Under the pieces are notes generated by a model. It was not told where the DNA came from and made no database searches. It worked only from the letters and a program-made list of their open reading frames with translations. Below are positions 7,630-8,448 of a DNA stretch of 8,448 bases, piece by piece (position 1 is the stretch's first letter; each line of letters starts with the position of its first letter). A program made the translations under genes and the position numbers. Source of the DNA: Betaproteobacteria bacterium RBG_16_58_11. Lineage in GTDB: Bacteria; Pseudomonadota; Gammaproteobacteria; Burkholderiales; Thiobacteraceae. Where the stretch lies: the NCBI GenBank assembly GCA_001770235.1, contig MEQN01000147.1:1387-9834 (forward strand). Reading direction: 5' to 3'.

Positions 7630-7640
7630 ATTGAGCTGAT

Positions 7641-7823
7641 TTAACGCGCGGCGAGATATTGCTGAAATTCGTCGGAATTCATCTCGCGCACCTTCATCCC
7701 GGATTTGGCGGTGAAAGGGTAGTAAAAGGTGTAGTGATCGTTGATGCGCACTTTAATGATCACGGTGTCTGAGCCGAGTACTTTGCGCGAACGGAACAGA
7801 CGGTTGGCTAAGCGTTTAAGCAT
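7641..7823 (-). CDS. Uncharacterised 60-residue basic protein, sigma-54 controlled
   Basis: I do not recognise a family. The protein starts MLKRLANRLFRSRKV, a basic amphipathic segment of about 15 residues that could bind nucleic acid or the membrane surface. It continues with alternating hydrophobic residues (VIIKVRI, 21-27; HYTFYYPF, 30-37) that suggest a small beta sheet. It ends in a helix around DEFQQYLAAR. There is no signal peptide, cysteine or membrane span. The reality of the gene is supported by its frame and signals. An AAAGGAG ribosome-binding site stands seven bases before the ATG, a well-formed sigma-54 promoter lies just upstream, and a perfect terminator lies just downstream. 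It is therefore a complete one-gene transcription unit of about 250 bases. Function is unknown; sigma-54 control would fit nitrogen, surface-structure or stress regulons. Confidence 0.82.
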   Translation of the reverse strand: MLKRLANRLFRSRKVLGSDTVIIKVRINDHYTFYYPFTAKSGMKVREMNSDEFQQYLAAR

Positions 7824-7830
7824 GATGTTG

Positions 7831-7837
7831 CTCCTTT
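7831..7837 (-). promoter_or_regulatory. Ribosome-binding site of the 60-residue gene
   Basis: AAAGGAG on the minus strand ends seven bases before the ATG at 7823, which is close to optimal. It is the strongest Shine-Dalgarno sequence noticed in the window and fixes the start of this small gene. Confidence 0.85.
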
Positions 7838-7861
7838 GTTAGTCCTTGTGCTTAGCTATAC

Positions 7862-7877
7862 AGCAAGGGCTGTGCCA
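7862..7877 (-). promoter_or_regulatory. Sigma-54 (RpoN) -24/-12 promoter
   Basis: Read on the minus strand, TGGCAC (7877-7872), five bases, then TTGCT (7866-7862) match the RpoN consensus TGGCACG-N4-TTGCW except for one base. The invariant GG and GC are exactly 12 bases apart, as required. Transcription would start near 7851, giving a leader of about 28 bases that includes the AAAGGAG site. An activator of the NtrC type would be needed; a palindrome at 7896-7923 is a candidate site. Confidence 0.7.
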
Positions 7878-7895
7878 GTGGCGGGAAACGGCCTG

Positions 7896-7923
7896 GAATC
7901 CGCGTGCAAAACGGCGCGGATTC
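7896..7923. repeat. 9-bp-arm palindrome upstream of the sigma-54 promoter
   Basis: GAATCCGCG at 7896-7904 and CGCGGATTC at 7915-7923 are perfect inverted repeats ten bases apart. The centre lies about 58 bases before the predicted sigma-54 start and about 40 bases after the stop of the 46-residue gene. It could be an activator-binding site or a transcript-end hairpin; no T-run follows on the minus strand, which favours the former slightly. Confidence 0.55.
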
Positions 7924-7963
7924 GTTAAAAAACCATTGAAAAACAAAATGTTGAGAATTCTGC

Positions 7964-8104
7964 TTAGCGGATGAATACCGCTTCGTGCCGGCAGCGGCGG
8001 CATAAATAAACCTTCCCCCCTGCGTCACGTTCGTGGAGAAAATGCCAACGGTGCCCAAAAATTCGACAGAGCAGCCGGGTAGAGAGTTTGGAGAGCATTT
8101 TCAT
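7964..8104 (-). CDS. 46-residue CxxC zinc-ribbon-like protein (DUF1660-like)
   Basis: This small frame begins MKMLSKLSTRLLCRIFGHRW and ends with a CRRCRHEAVFIR tail. It carries C-x-x-F-G-H-x-W at 13-20 and C-x-x-C at 35-38. H18, H21 and H24 are further possible metal ligands. This spacing resembles the small DUF1660 proteins known from phages and bacteria, which have an FGHxW segment followed by a CxxC knuckle. A zinc-binding role is therefore inferred. The N-terminus is basic and partly hydrophobic. The ATG at 8104 is chosen because a stop lies nine codons upstream; an alternative ATG is at 8098. No good Shine-Dalgarno sequence is visible; an AGGA lies too far upstream, inside an inverted repeat. 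It is co-directional with the 60-residue gene, 140 bases apart, and separated from the RND gene by a terminator. An overlapping frame at 7852-8058 would start with TTG and lacks motifs, so this frame is preferred. Confidence 0.62.
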   Translation of the reverse strand: MKMLSKLSTRLLCRIFGHRWHFLHERDAGGKVYLCRRCRHEAVFIR

Positions 8105-8118
8105 AACGATTTTTTGAA

Positions 8119-8163
8119 TTTCCTGGTTTTATCTCGACTGATAGCAATTTAAAGGCCAGGAAA
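8119..8163. repeat. 8-bp inverted repeat in the leader of the 46-residue gene
   Basis: TTTCCTGG at 8119-8126 and CCAGGAAA at 8156-8163 are perfect inverted repeats separated by 29 AT-rich bases. On the minus-strand transcript the 3' arm ends 14 bases before the ATG at 8104. It could be a regulator-binding site or a leader stem; the sequence alone does not decide. Confidence 0.45.
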
Positions 8164-8197
8164 CAGTAAATCCAATTTAATCAAATTATTGCCGTAT

Positions 8198-8229
8198 AAA
8201 AATGAGCCGCACGGCAATGCCGGCGGCCC
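8198..8229 (-). terminator. Intrinsic terminator of the RND gene
   Basis: On the minus strand GGGCCGC (8229-8223) pairs with GCGGCTC (8210-8204), one pair being G-T. Inside it CGGCA pairs with TGCCG across a single-base loop. A TTTTT run (8202-8198) follows after one A. It lies about 28 bases beyond the stop at 8258, the expected place for the end of the efflux operon. Confidence 0.75.
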
Positions 8230-8257
8230 TCAGCGTAAAATTTGCCGACAGGGGAGG

Positions 8258-8448
8258 CTATTCAGAGGGCGGCTGATCGGCGATGTTCAGCCCGCCCTCG
8301 ATTTCCGCGCGGCTGAGCAAGCGGCGCTCGCCCACCAGGAAGGTGTACATGGTGGGGATGACGTACAGCGTGAACACGGTGCCCCCCGCCACGCCGCCTA
8401 CGATCCCCCAGCCGATGGCCTGGCGCGATTCGGCGCCGGCGCCGGCGG
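8258..8448 (-). CDS. RND efflux permease, C-terminal fragment
   Basis: The last 62 residues of an inner-membrane multidrug or hydrophobe efflux pump of the RND superfamily (HAE1-like) are present; the rest runs off the right edge. The visible part starts within GAGAESRQAIGWGIVGG, the conserved loop before the last transmembrane helix. It continues through GGTVFTLYVIPTMYTFLV, the final helix with its typical VxPTxY motif. It closes with a short cytoplasmic tail (ERRLLSRAEIE...). Such proteins use the proton gradient and pair with a periplasmic adaptor and an outer-membrane channel. In this orientation those genes would be expected upstream, outside the window. A terminator directly downstream suggests this is the last gene of its operon. 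Confidence 0.9.
   Translation of the reverse strand, partial: AGAGAESRQAIGWGIVGGVAGGTVFTLYVIPTMYTFLVGERRLLSRAEIEGGLNIADQPPSE

Noticed and set aside
7852..8058. 68-codon minus-strand frame in the spacer upstream of the 60-residue gene.
   Set aside because: Starts with TTG, has no ribosome-binding site or motif, overlaps the better supported CxxC frame, and runs through the sigma-54 promoter and palindrome.

Overview
The window most resembles a chromosomal segment of a Betaproteobacterium (inferred, not proven). The clues are a PilU-type twitching ATPase, an Atm1-type exporter, GC-rich codon use, and GC-rich intergenic hairpin repeats. It reads as ordinary housekeeping and motility genes joined by unusually informative intergenic DNA. 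No prophage, insertion sequence, CRISPR array, tRNA or rRNA was recognised.

Layout, left to right. A GC-rich stretch (1-120) without a convincing gene leads to a sigma-28 (FliA)-like promoter at 143-169. This precedes a 922-residue membrane sensor (233-3001, +) with Cache, HAMP, PAS, GGDEF and EAL domains for cyclic-di-GMP turnover. A convergent gap (3002-3189) carries two facing arrays of a 9-base-period CACGGGG motif. Then comes an Atm1/HMT-type ABC exporter (3190-4992, -). A divergent spacer (4993-5289) holds possible promoters, including a second, weaker FliA-like box. It leads to an unrecognised 267-residue coiled-coil protein (5290-6093, +) and, 43 bases later, pilU (6137-7333, +).

The gene-poor stretch 7334-7640 is a cluster of GC-rich hairpins ending in a perfect 19-bp terminator-like stem. 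Beyond it everything lies on the minus strand: an orphan 60-residue protein (7641-7823) behind a well-spaced sigma-54 (-24/-12) promoter; a 46-residue CxxC protein with a C-x-x-F-G-H-x-W motif (7964-8104); and the C-terminus of an RND efflux permease (8258 to the window end) with its own intrinsic terminator.

The shared theme is surface behaviour. A c-di-GMP enzyme possibly in the flagellar regulon sits near a pilus retraction ATPase that is co-oriented with an uncharacterised protein. The most promising leads are the sigma-54-driven 60-residue orphan, the 46-residue CxxC protein, the FliA-like promoter, and the unknown partner gene of pilU. All functional statements are read from sequence motifs; no search was run.
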